Positions 1 to 9,716 of a DNA stretch of 13,528 nucleotides are shown here, piece by piece (positions within the stretch are counted from its first letter, which is position 1; every line of letters starts with the position of its first letter). The stretch comes from Spirogloea muscicola. Taxonomy: Eukaryota > Streptophyta > Zygnematophyceae > Spirogloeales > Spirogloeaceae. The stretch is taken from the NCBI GenBank assembly GCA_009602725.1, contig WELB01000040.1, positions 143,282 through 156,809 of the forward strand. The letters are read 5' to 3'. Position numbers and translations under genes: made by a program. The notes beneath the pieces are model-generated. The model searched no databases. It was not told the origin of the DNA and saw nothing but the letters and a program-made list of their open reading frames with translations.

Positions 1-3000
1 GCAGCGAGGCCGCCGCCGCCGCGCTGCGCCCCGACCACCTCGTCGTGCTCGTCAACGGCATCGGCGGCAGGTCTGTCGTTAGCGCCGGCGCCGCCCGGGC
101 CGCGGCTGGCGGCGCCGCAGCTCAGCCCTGATCCATTGCCGCCGCAGCGCGCCGCCGCTGTTGCCGCTCGCAGCGCCGCCAATTGGAAGTACACGGAGTC
201 GGTGTTCCGGGCCCGGCTCGGCGGCAAGCTCGTCCTCCACAGTCAGCTCGTTGTTGCCTTCTACTTCAGTCTGTCACTCCCAGCAATTAGCAAGGCGACT
301 GTTAGTCATCACAGCAGGACTGAACAAGCTGCAATGGAATTACAGGAGTGGTTGTCCTCCACTTGGACATGGATGCAAGTCCGGCCAGTGGCAACGTGGC
401 AAGTGCGCAGTCGGCTGACCGCCTGGCCTCGCTGCGGAGTGGCAGGCAGCAGGGTCAACAGCTTCTTCAAGACGTTCGACGGCATCGATGTCATGGGCAG
501 CCGCCTGGCCTCCGAGGTGTGTGCCAGGCTCGTCATCCAAGCCTGGCTCTCCACGAGCACCTCCTGTGGCCGGCTTAGCCAGCACACTAAGTGTCTTGGG
601 CTACTCAGATTCACCGATTGACTGCCGCCGTGTGCAGATTCAGGAGGTGGTTCTCAAATTCGAGTCGCTCGAGAAGATCTCGTTCGTGGCGCACTCGCTC
701 GGCGGACTCGTTGCACGCTACGCCATCGCCAAGCTGCACACGCCGCAGCACGGCGACGCCGCCCATCCGTCGGCGCGCGGGGAGGGCCCCAAGGAGAATG
801 AGCTCGTGTATGTTGATCAAGCTGGATCCAGCGCAGAGCGGGCGCGCCGCCGCGGTCATGATGACCAGGACCGCGATCGAGCAGCAGTCGTTGCTGAACC
901 TGGCACGAGGCTGGACAATGGGCCCGCACCCAGCCCCAAAGCCAGCATCGGAGCTGACACCGATGCACTGCGCACAGAGACCAAGAGCGACGACACGAGA
1001 GACAAGGAGATTCCAGATGATGCGCGGCAGTCGGCTGCTGATAATGGCAATGAGCTCAAGGAGGTGGCCCTGGCAGAAGCTGTTGCCGAGAGGGACCCCA
1101 GGGCCATGTCCAAACGCCACAGCAATGGCGTGATTGCTGGCCTCAAGCCCATCAACTTCGTGACGATCGCGACCCCCCACCTTGGTTGCCGCGGCAAGGG
1201 CCAGGTGGCAGTTTCTCCCCTGGCCAACGGCTGAGTTTCTTATCTATGTCCTCATCACTAAATACTGCCTTTAAAGTCGGGCAACAGTGTATATCATTTT
1301 TCTTGCTCACTGCGACTTACGCACCAGCTGAAAGGCTGCTAGGTCTAGTAAGCTGTGTATTCAAGTGTGTCTTCTTCGAGATGTGGTTGTTGATGACCTA
1401 TGCCTGGACAATCTTAGACAGAAAATCTCAGACTTGGTTCCACTGTGGAGCTCGGAGCAAAGGCCACAAGCCAAGCCTCACGGCACTCCGGGTGGGTTGG
1501 GGCTTGCAGCTGCCATTCCTGTTCCGCATCGGCTGGCTGGAGAAGCTGGCGCCGGCTCTGGCGCACGTCTTCACCGGTCGCACGGGGCGCCACCTATTTC
1601 TCACGGATGGCGACCCGCCCCTCCTGATGCGCATGGCAACCAACTGCAACGAAGGGCAGTTCATGTGCGTCAGCTGCACACCAGCATATGCTTCTGCTCT
1701 GACAATGATGGAAGGCGGCGTTGTGAGTAGGGACCAGAGCACAGTGGAACAATCTGATGGACGCTGATGATTTGGCTTGCAGTTGTGCAACAGAGATGAC
1801 TTGATTTCCCTCGTCGAGCAGCGCAATCGTCTGGTAGTAAACGAATGCATTAGGATCAGTCCGTGTTGCATGGGTCCATTAAACAGTGGACTCGTAGGAG
1901 CTGCTAACAGAGAGTTTCTATTGTTACACCGCAGTGCTACATTGGCATCATTCCAGCAGCGAACGTGCTATGCGAACACGAAATATGACCGTATCCTACT
2001 CCAGCGTGGAGAGCTTTGTCCTCACAGCAGGGCAAGCAGTAACTGAAGAACAATGGTTTCCCTGTGCACTGCATTTTGTTCTTGCAGCTACTTGAGATCT
2101 GTGCAATGAATTTGCTACACTGGTAAGTCCTGCGACTTGGCACCAGGCTAGGTGTAAGTAGTGCCACGTTGTAGCCTTGATCATGCTTGCGTGCTTAGAC
2201 ATGGTGGGCTGGCGGACAGCCTCGATTCGGACAGAGAGTACTCGCCTGGAGGCATGTGCTCCCTGCCCCCTTCAGCAGCCACGGCCCAGCAATGCAACTG
2301 CCGTGCAGTGGCTGAAGTCATACAAACTGCAGTTTTCTGTGACCCAATCCTCCATGTGCAACAAGCCTTGGCCAATGGTCACGGGCATGCAGTGTCATGC
2401 CTGATCCAGTAGCTTGCCCACTGTCCCCTGAACGCTGTGTTTGGCTCCTTTGTGATTGGCGTCTTCTGACCTTGTCGTATGTACGCTGATTGTTGTCATG
2501 ATGTGGCGCATGTGTATCATGTACAGCTCCCTGCTCAGCCGATCAGCCCTAAGTACAAGCACGTCATGAAGATTGAGGAGTCCCCTGGCACAGACTCTGA
2601 CAAAAGCACAGGGGCTGCTTCTCCGAAGGGGAGCGCCTGCTTACACGGCGATACTCAGCAAGGGGAGCATACGAACTCCGAACTGGAAGGTGCATGCACG
2701 TCGCCGGCAGGAGGAAGACAATGGCGCAGCTGTGCCTGACTCAAGACGGACGCCTTCTTTGCTTGCGGTCAGATCACTGGTGTTGCTGGTGGGGTTCGCT
2801 ACTGTCAGGGCTTACAAATCACAGTATCTCAACATTGACACGGAGACACATAGCACTGACTGTTGACCACTGGCAGCAGATTACGTACCACAGGTCCTCT
2901 GGAAGTCGTGTGCATGGAGTCTGATGTTGCCCAGTCCTTGCTCATGCAGATGCAATGGCTGCTGCGCTCGAGCGGGTGCCCTGGAGGCGAGTTGATGTGA

Positions 3001-3301
3001 GCTTCCAGGGCGCGAAGATGGTCTGGATGGCTCACAACCAGATACAGGTCCGCTATTCTCTTCAAGAGCCCAAGTTTATGTCACAAATGCACCAGCAGAC
3101 CATGGAGCAATAAGCTGCGTCCCTTGCATGCACTGGCCACTTCGGTATATGAGGAAGTTTACGAGGATATCTGAAGCTGGCTGACTTGCACAAGTGTTGC
3201 TCATCGTGGTTTTGCACTTGTCGATGCAGGTGAAGACACACTGGCTCCATTGGGAGGGCGAGGGCGTCATTGCGCATGTCATTGACAACCTCATCCTTTA
3301 A
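1..3301 (+). CDS. DUF676-type serine esterase/lipase, 5' partial, 10 exons
   Basis: Predicted alpha/beta-hydrolase of the DUF676 (putative serine esterase, ROG1-like) family, which acts on acyl esters or lipids; the substrate here is unknown. Exons: 1-70, 174-241, 446-516, 638-1204, 1510-1664, 1935-1990, 2199-2251, 2527-2689, 2950-3047, 3230-3301 (TAA). They join into 456 visible residues with no frame break. Seen in order: HLVVLVNGIGGS (start of the hydrolase core), TFDGIDVMGSRLASE, the nucleophile motif VAHSLGGLVARYAI (Ser about residue 89), INFVTIATPHLG (about 240-252), GRTGRHLFLTD, YDHMVGWRTASIR (contains the probable catalytic His), and a tail VPWRRVDVSFQG...VIDNL. This order matches plant homologues. 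Residues about 104-236 are an acidic, Ala-rich insertion between the nucleophile and ATPHLG. Intron 7 needs a GC-AG pair (donor GAG/GCATGT at 2252); the other eight introns are GT-AG. The true start lies upstream of the window. Family call is firm; the exon 7/8 junction is the least certain part. Confidence 0.9.
2252..2526 (+). other. Probable GC-AG intron in the lipase gene
   Basis: No GT donor after exon 7 gives both the right phase and a family-like join. Donor AG/GCATGT at 2252 with acceptor TACAG at 2526 restores phase 0 and joins SIRTESTRLE to LPAQPISPKYKHV, the length I expect for plant homologues. Alternative phase-0 GT donors at 2303 (GTGCAG) and 2339 (GTGACC) would add 17 or 29 residues. 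The acceptor could also be 2538. Confidence 0.5.
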
Positions 3302-3323
3302 GAATGAGCCTTGCCAGATGCCT

Positions 3324-3328
3324 TGTAA
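3324..3328 (+). promoter_or_regulatory. Candidate TGTAA poly(A) signal, lipase gene
   Basis: TGTAA lies 22 nt after the lipase stop codon. UGUAA is the usual poly(A) signal in chlorophyte green algae. Five bases occur often by chance, and the implied 3' UTR would be very short. Confidence 0.25.
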
Positions 3329-4322
3329 GCAGTGCTGCCAGCACATAGGGGCTTCCCTATGCACCCTTGGGCTGGATAACATGTTGCTCGAGGGATCATG
3401 CACCTACTGCAAGCAAAGCTGGGGTTTGCATGTTCAGCCATGCATTGCTCAGATTGCCAGGGCTTGCTCCAGCCCAAATTGACTTATCCTCCTATATTGA
3501 GCACAGCTGTGAAAGGTCGTCTCCTTGTGCTTGATATATAGATATTTAGGCCCGCCCCTCACGCTTTGGACTGTTCTGGTAGATACATGTGGTATAGTCA
3601 TGTGAGCAGTCTGACCTTCCATCACTTACAAGCATCGGATCATGTTCTGCAGATGCATTTGGACTCCCCCGCCGTACCTGGTTGTCGGTGCTTAAGCTCA
3701 TCAGTGATTCCAGCTGATTGACAATAGCAGTTTAACACGTGGTGATGAGGCCCATGTCCTTATCGCCGTCAGCAAAATCGCAGCCTCGTTGGTGCTCATG
3801 AGGTGGAGCCCTTGGCTTTATTTAATATCTGGAGCTTCATAGTGGAGGCTTCACTGTGAGAATTATGATTCTTGCCTGCAAGTTTGACACCAAGGGCTTC
3901 CCTGATAGACACGTCAACTTGGGCAATGGTCCTATCAAGACTAGCTATTATCGTTTGGCACCCCATGATCTGCTGTTATAGTATAGGATGCCTGAAGAAA
4001 TGTATCATCTGCAATAATGGCAGTGATGCATTAGGACTATATAACGAAAACTTCGTCAAATTTGTGCTGCGACTTGCAGATTGTGCAAGGCGCACATGCT
4101 CGTACAACCAATATTGCCTGGTGGTCCATCACTGATAAGGCTGGAATGCTTGGCGTGATCTATGGGCAGTCTAGTCAAAATTAGTGCCCATAACGTCATT
4201 TCTCTCCGCTCTTGGGGAGTAGCCGTGCATTGTCAGTCAGCCTTATCTACATTAACGTGTGCACATGATCTCAGCTGAGGCTGAGATAAAGGACCAGCAT
4301 CTAGAGTTTTTGATGGAGCTGC

Positions 4323-4327
4323 TTACA
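4323..4327 (-). promoter_or_regulatory. Candidate TGTAA poly(A) signal, iminopeptidase gene
   Basis: TTACA on the plus strand is TGTAA on the minus strand, about 610 nt after the iminopeptidase stop. It is the first such motif I noticed downstream. Chance occurrence is quite possible. Confidence 0.25.
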
Positions 4328-4937
4328 CGAGAAAGAGAGCAGAAGAGCCAGGGGCAGCTGCTGCTAGAGAAAGTACCATCTACGTCGCCAGCAGCCCTTG
4401 GGGGAGTGATCCTTTGCAGCACCTTGTCGTCATGTAAGTCCAAGATGGGCGTTCATTGCAGGGTGATGCCCGCCTGCTTAGGCAAGTCCCATTGTTGCAT
4501 CCATGCAACTTGACGTGCCATCACATCTTGTGCTGCTGATTAGCAGTGCAGGGACACAACGAGGCCATGTCATGCTGCGCATGAACTGTTGGTGCTTTCA
4601 ACTAGAGAACCTTCGCGCATGTCAATGCCACAAACCCAATGAGGGTAGCAGCAATGCTATCGCCAGATACTTGCAGGACTTTTCGCTGCAGGAGTCCAGC
4701 AACTAAGCATCTGCTTCTTGTGCAAAAGAATGGCCATGTGTGGCAAAGGTTGGTGACGCAACCGCAAGAAAGTGTATCGCAGTTGTCATTGCACGGGTCC
4801 TTCGGCGGCATGTTGCCTGTTTGAGAGAAAGAGCACCCACCACTCTACATGCTGCTGACTACTGGACATGCAGCAGCAGCAAAGAATTACCCCAAATATG
4901 GAAGTCAAAGTCAAAGTCATGCGCTTGCCTTGGAGCC

Positions 4938-7900
4938 TCAGTAGTCGACTTTCTTGAAGCCCTCCGTGGCAGTGACCAACTCGTGCACGATGCCGGGCTC
5001 GTACATTGAGTGCCCCGCATTTGGAACTGCGTAAAATTTGACAATCAAGGTACATCATGACCAAATTGCAAAAGGAAGACTTGACCAGCCAGTAATCCAA
5101 GTCGGGTTTGAACACACCTGGTGGACCTACACTCAGAACCTGCAAGACGTGAGAGAGACTACCCCTACCAGTAATCATACCAAGTACTGCAGGTAACTTA
5201 TCATAAACAGATAGAAAGCTTGAGCAATCTGCACATGCAGCAGCCAAGGTGTGAAATGGGCTGCGGACTTCGTTGCTGTAGCGGCTTACCTACACGAAGC
5301 TGTGCTTCTGGCCAGGCCCTGTGCAAGTCAAACGCGTTCTGCAAAGCACACGGGTAGTAAGCCTTCAGAGTGATCATCACTGAGGCCATTCTGAATGCTT
5401 TTTTGAGCTGTGGGTGCACATATCGTTCCAGTGATACTCACAGCAATTGGGCAAACAAAGTCATATCTGCCCTGCACGATGATGGCTGGAATGTGTCGGA
5501 TCTTTGTGACTTCCTCCAGCAGTTGGCCCTCTCTTAAGAATCCTTTATTCAACTGCAGCCACGGCACTATTCACTGAGGCTCTACTTACATGTCACCTAA
5601 GCTTGCTATGACCAGCGCTTGCACAGTCCTGCACTGTGCTTTGCTGCTTATAACACAATACACCTAATGCCATCTAAATCTCGCAGCATCAAGGTACTTC
5701 AGACTGTTGTAGCTTCCAGGCAGGGTATTTGCTCATGGATCGAACATAGGCATCATAAAAGAGGACCTCGGAGATATTACAATGGCGACAAGAGTGAAAT
5801 GGGAATCGTTTGTGGTTGGAGCAATGGCTACTTACAAAGTAATGACTCTCCAGGCGAGCTTGAGCCAGCATGTTCGACATCCGTGTACCTCCCAAGGTGG
5901 CATCCGTGCTTTGCTGCTCACTGCCATTGGCATGTACTTGTGAAGTCGAAACGGGTGTGATGAGATCTCTGGAAGACGGCAGTGGAGGAAAAGAAGATGA
6001 GGAGGGCGACTCGAGGGAGGAGCCGTTGTCTGAAGAGCCCATGGCCACTGAGGTGGACGCAGGTGTGCTGTCGCGCCCAGGCTCGTTGGGCTGCACTGAC
6101 GTGCTGTATGGGGAGGGCTGGTGGCCCGCTAAAGCTCCATGATCTCCGCTGGGTGATGTAGGGGCCTCTGGCAATGGGGGAGTCGTCGGCGAGGAGGTCG
6201 TTGGGCGAGCCGAAGATTGTGGCCAGGAGGTGCCAGGAGTCGCCGATGGGGGACGTGGACGCTCTTTAGATGAAAACTGGGACAAAGGACGGCGCATGAT
6301 CAGTGCAAAGCACTCAGAAGGTGAGCCCCCAAGATAGCATGAAGATCTCAGTCTGTGCTGAAATCACTGCAGGCACTGCTGATAGGGCAATGCAGTTGGG
6401 AAACCTTGGGGGAAGGTACGGTGCTGTAGGATGCGCCATCCCACGAGTAGACAAACGGTGCAGAGGAGAAGGAGCTCAGTGACAACTCCCACCGAAGCCA
6501 AGCTTGAGCCTGAAACAATGCGCAGCATGAGATAGCATGGCAGCACACAAGCTGTAAGTTGTGGAGTTTAGCCCAGCAAAGTCTCCCAAATTGACAAAGT
6601 GTGTGGGGTTGACTGTGTGCAAGCAAGCAATAGCTGCACAAAGTACCAGACTTAGATTTCATGCACTTGAAGATTGTGCCATGTCCACTAAAACCTGGAC
6701 AAGAAGCAAGGATCTGTTGTAGGAAGTGGTGGTGCACAAGATGTCCCAGGCCTCAAAACACGGCACTGACTGGGGACTAGGAAGAGCAGCTCTCACAGCG
6801 GCGAGCTGCACGGCAGCATCTTCACACGTGAGGCGCCTGTGGTAGGCAGCTACAATGTTGCCTTGCTCCTCCAGCTCCAGGTGCGACACGAGCTGCTCCC
6901 ACCCAAACGGGAACAAGCTGCTGGCCCCCTGCTCTTACACAGCAATGCGCAGCTCCTACAATACTACTCTCAGAAGGATGCCAAGACATCTCCAGTCAGG
7001 TTTTTTGGAATTCAGAGACGAGCTGGAACTCCAACATCCACTGTGCAAGAGTCGGGCTTCACTGTCTAAAGCTTCTTACAAGCGCATCATTAAGCTGTTC
7101 CGTCTAGTTCCACAGTTTGGGCCAGGTCTGACATGAGATGGCTTCCAGAGTGCTTCTAACAGTGTTTACAGCTGCCTAACAGGCTGAATGACCTGAATGT
7201 CAGGTGCACCGATGAGGCCTAACAGTGCAGCTACTGCCAGTAGCTGCAGCCACAGACCTGCTTATAAAACCAGTCCACCTCGCGCTGTCGCAGAGTGCAG
7301 ACGCCCCGCAGGATGAGCCCGGCGATGCGCGCGGGCCATGCCTGAGCATACGCCAGCGCAAGCGTGGCGCCCCACGAGCCGCCCATCACCAGCCACCTGC
7401 GCCGCCGTTCGGCGAGCAGGAGGACCCCTTGCCAGATCAACTCGACGGCCACTTTCATATAAGACTTAAGAAGCTGATGACTGTAAGAAGCGATGATGAG
7501 AAGCCGGTCAAAAGCCCTGAACCGTGGCCACTCTGACAACCCTCCCCGTTATGTCATCCTTGTTGATTTTGCATTGACTTCACCTCTGAGCTTTGATACA
7601 CTCGTCATGTTGACAAGTACCTTCTTGATAGTTGGGGCGACTTTTACACTACAGGTCAAACTCATGCCACTTTGAGCACTGGACAACAGCCAAGCACTTG
7701 ACCACCATCCCTAGCTCGTGAACATGACAACTCTGCGCAGTGAGGGAAATGTGGCTACAAACCTACTGAAAGGTCCCTAGACGAAGTAGTGAGGAAGCTC
7801 AACGTTCCTGGTAATTTGCAGGGGAGGCAATCGTAGGACAAATGACTGACCGGTCGACCCCGAGCTCAGCTCGCAGGGCCTCGAGGTCGGCCACGAGTGC

Positions 7901-8573
7901 CCAGGTGTCGTTGTCCTCGAGGCACCCGCGGGGGCTGGAGGCGCCGCACCCGCGCTGGTCAACGAGCACAACGCGGAAGTGCTCAGGGTCGAAGAAGCGC
8001 GCGTGGTTCTTGGTGCACCCTGCGCCTGGCCCGCCGTGCAGGACTGCGGCAGGCCGGCGGCGGTGTCAGTGCCGTGCCCGTATTGACGAGGCGGCTTTCA
8101 GAGCGTGCTCCATGTGAATCTCCAAGTGAGCTCTGTGCCTACGTCTAGTCCTAGTGGCGTAGATGGTCAGCTGGGAGGCGAGTGAGCGGCAGCGAGCGGC
8201 AGCGGCGCTCACAGAGGGCAGGGCGGCCGGCGGGGTTGCCGAAGACCTCGTAGTAGACGCTGTGCAGCGGCGAGGCCTGCAGGCGGCCCTGCCGGTGGCT
8301 GTGCGCCACCGGGAAGAGCGCACGGCCGTCCGGCGCGGCGTCCACGCCGGGACTCGACGGCGTCGTGAACGCCCGCAGCGGCAGGCGGTGGCTGCACCTC
8401 CGCGGCGGCGGCTCGACCGAGGGCCCACCAGGCCGCTTGCGGAGCTGCGGCAGGAGACGGCCATGGCTGGCTCGGCGGAGGGCCGTGCGGGGCTGGGAGG
8501 GCGGAGAGCGGCCGGAGCAGCCGGGGAGCGGCGCGGCCGGCGGCTGCGACGTGGCCGCCGCGAGGCCGGCCAT
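4938..8573 (-). CDS. Proline iminopeptidase-type alpha/beta hydrolase, 9 exons
   Basis: Peptidase family S33 enzyme that removes N-terminal proline from peptides. Exons in coding order: 8213-8573, 7851-8043, 7258-7396, 6797-6928, 6420-6509, 5836-6357, 5442-5552, 5290-5338, 4938-5026 (TGA). They give 561 residues with every junction in phase; donors include GTAAGT and GTGAGT. The ATG at 8573 is in a good context (CCCCATGGCC). Residues 1-90 are rich in Ala, Arg, Ser and Pro and look like a plastid or mitochondrial transit peptide. Seen: VYYEVFGNPAG, oxyanion HGGPG (123-127), DQRGCG (149-154), nucleophile GGSWG (Ser192), ALAYAQAWPARI, WFYKQ, AAYHRRLTCED, QARLESHYF, KIRHIPAIIVQGRYD (Asp510), AGHSMYEPG (His538). 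The catalytic triad is complete. Residues about 284-466 are a Ser/Pro/Thr-rich insertion in the cap, making the protein far longer than the usual 310-400 residues. The exon 5/6 junction inside this insertion is the only uncertain one. Confidence 0.93.
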
Positions 8574-8651
8574 GGGGACTGGTGACACAGCTACGGCCTG
8601 GCAGACGAGTCTCGAAGGGCCGGGGAGGGGAGAGGCAGACTGCGGGACCTG

Positions 8652-8765
8652 AGGGCAGAGAGGAGAGGGGGAGAGAGGTAGTGGGAGGAGAGAGAGAGAG
8701 GTGGGGGGGGGGGGAGGAAGATGGAGGAGGGCGAAGAGGGGAGGTGAGGAGGGAGGAGAAGCAGC
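8652..8765 (+). repeat. Polypurine (GA/G-rich) tract
   Basis: Almost pure purine on the plus strand, with (GA)n at about 8689-8700 and a run of 12 G at 8703-8714. Read on the minus strand it is a CT-rich stretch 80-190 nt upstream of the iminopeptidase ATG, so it may be 5' UTR or core promoter. Such tracts can form triplex DNA; any regulatory role is inferred. Confidence 0.7.
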
Positions 8766-8839
8766 TCTTCCAAGTCAAGGCAAAACGAAAGGAAGTGGCA
8801 ATGGCCGTGGCCCAAAGGATTGTACCAGACGGAAAAGAT

Positions 8840-8970
8840 AACAGAAGACACAAAACATTGCGGCTGCTGCTGTTCTAAGAGCGGGCTGCAGAAGCCAGCA
8901 GGGAGAAGTGCGCGCCCATAGAGAAGAGGGGCTGGCAAAGCCAGCCCAAAAAAGAAGGGACAATGTCCAA
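8840..8970 (-). mobile_element. Element 3' tail fragment (minus orientation)
   Basis: Bases 8903-8970 match 9573-9640 at 67 of 68 positions by eye, the only difference I see being G/T near 8957 and 9627. The block includes the perfect hairpin at 8929-8947. Weaker similarity continues down to about 8845 (ACAAAACATTGC against GCAAAACACTGC of the other copy). No coding part is attached: copy A begins right beside it in the opposite orientation. Confidence 0.6.
8929..8947 (-). repeat. Perfect 8-bp hairpin in element tail
   Basis: GGGCTGGC, loop AAA, GCCAGCCC. On the minus strand it follows a run of T. The same hairpin recurs at 9599-9617, and a variant with a 6-bp stem occurs in the tail of copy A at 9443-9462. 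Confidence 0.75.
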
Positions 8971-8989
8971 AGCCAAAGTAAAGAAGCGG

Positions 8990-9482
8990 CAAAGGCCGCT
9001 CGCAGCAAGGCGGCCAAACACGCCGACCACCCGGCTGCCGACGAGTTCGTCCCCCTGGCTGTGGACGTGCATGGGGCTCTCGGATCCCACTGGCTCGACC
9101 TGTTGGCCAGGCTTGCACGGCGTGCTGTGTCCCGCAGGCGCGGTGAGCCGGCTGACTTCAACGCCGCTGGCTCGTGGGCTCAGGTGTATCGTATGCGCTT
9201 GTCCGTCTCCCTCCAGCGGTCCATGGCCCACACCTTGCATCTGCGTGCTGGCCGTGCTCTCGCTGCGGCCTCCGGCTTTCGTCAGGGGGATAGTTTACAG
9301 GCAGCTAGTCTGTCGGATGTGAGGCTCCTCACTCGTAACTACTAAGCGGTCCATCCTCCCCCGTTCTGCCATAGCCTCTTCAGGCCCCGCAGTCGCTGCT
9401 TAGCTCGTACTTTGGCCCCTTCGAACCTTGTCAATTCTTTTCGGGCTGGCTTCTCACAGCCCTTGCCCCCATTGGGAGAGCC
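8990..9482 (+). mobile_element. Copy A: 5'-truncated retroelement-like 3' end
   Basis: An open frame from about 9016 to the TAA at 9343-9345 encodes a coherent C-terminus: DEFVPLAVDVHGALG, then LLARLARR, then FNAAGSWAQVYRMRLSVSLQ, then RAGRALAAASG, ending SLSDVRLLTRNY. The layout (FVPLxxxxxGxxG, a short helix, then a W/R-rich helix ending in an Arg-rich motif) resembles the C-terminal part after the reverse transcriptase in non-LTR elements, as I remember them. No reverse transcriptase core is present, so the assignment is tentative. The 3' tail runs to about 9482 and includes a hairpin (9443-9462) like that of the minus-strand copies. The copy starts abruptly next to the inverted tail fragment, as expected for a 5'-truncated insertion. 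Confidence 0.5.
9443..9462 (+). repeat. Variant tail hairpin of copy A
   Basis: GGGCTG and CAGCCC form a 6-bp stem around the 8-nt loop GCTTCTCA, preceded by TTTTC. It aligns with the 8-bp hairpin of the minus-strand copies. The outer stem is kept although loop and flanks have changed. Confidence 0.55.
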
Positions 9483-9501
9483 ACTTCTTCCAAAGTAAGA
9501 A

Positions 9502-9551
9502 GGACTACAGTGCAAAACACTGCAGAACACAGAGACGATGCAGAGGGAAGC
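9502..9551 (-). repeat. 50-bp direct repeat, distal unit
   Basis: This 50-bp unit matches 9667-9716 with about five differences and lies about 165 bp from it, in the same orientation. On the minus strand it is the distal unit of the tail of copy B. Confidence 0.75.
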
Positions 9552-9572
9552 GAGGAGGAGGGAGGGAGCGAG

Positions 9573-9640
9573 GAGAAGTGCGCGCCCATAGAGAAGAGGG
9601 GCTGGCAAAGCCAGCCCAAAAAAGAATGGACAATGTCCAA
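9573..9640 (-). repeat. 68-bp tail block with hairpin, second copy
   Basis: Nearly identical (67/68 by eye) to 8903-8970, including the hairpin at 9599-9617. The near identity contrasts with the strong divergence between the coding parts of copies A and B, so this tail was copied recently. Confidence 0.75.
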
Positions 9641-9666
9641 TGCCAGAGAAAGAGGAGCCGGAGAAA

Positions 9667-9716
9667 GGACTACACTACAAAACACTGCAGAACACAGAAA
9701 CGATGCAGAGGAAAGC
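9667..9716 (-). repeat. 50-bp direct repeat, proximal unit
   Basis: This second copy of the unit at 9502-9551 begins exactly after the TGA of copy B on the minus strand. It marks the boundary between the coding end and the tail of the element. Confidence 0.75.

Larger units (their letters stand above)
3302..4937. other. Spacer between convergent genes (3' UTRs)
   Basis: This tail-to-tail spacer between the lipase and the iminopeptidase should hold both 3' UTRs. Its GC content is lower than that of the exons, and no open frame in it shows family motifs. Chlorophyte-type poly(A) signals (TGTAA) occur at 3324-3328 on the plus strand and 4323-4327 on the minus strand. A weak exon-like stretch at 4265-4432 is treated under findings. 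I see no RNA gene or repeat. Confidence 0.6.

Noticed and set aside
611-1180. 189-codon open frame on the minus strand
   Set aside because: It lies antisense to lipase exon 4, which carries the family motifs; GC-rich coding DNA commonly leaves an open frame on the other strand.
3531-3548. TATA-like stretch in the first spacer
   Set aside because: It is not placed before any supported start; it lies in AT-richer spacer between two convergent genes.
4786-5247. 153-codon minus-strand open frame next to the iminopeptidase 3' end
   Set aside because: It reads through the real last exon in another frame and through intron 8; the frame with AGHSMYEPGIVHEL is the family frame.
8574-8588. Iminopeptidase start at a GTG at 8588
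   Set aside because: An ATG at 8573 in the same frame has a strong context (CCCCATGGCC); nuclear genes rarely start with GTG.
8903-9716. CRISPR-like array or LTRs
   Set aside because: The repeats are two copies each, without regular spacers, and the host is eukaryotic. I found no long terminal repeats, primer-binding site or polypurine-tract pair that would define an LTR element.
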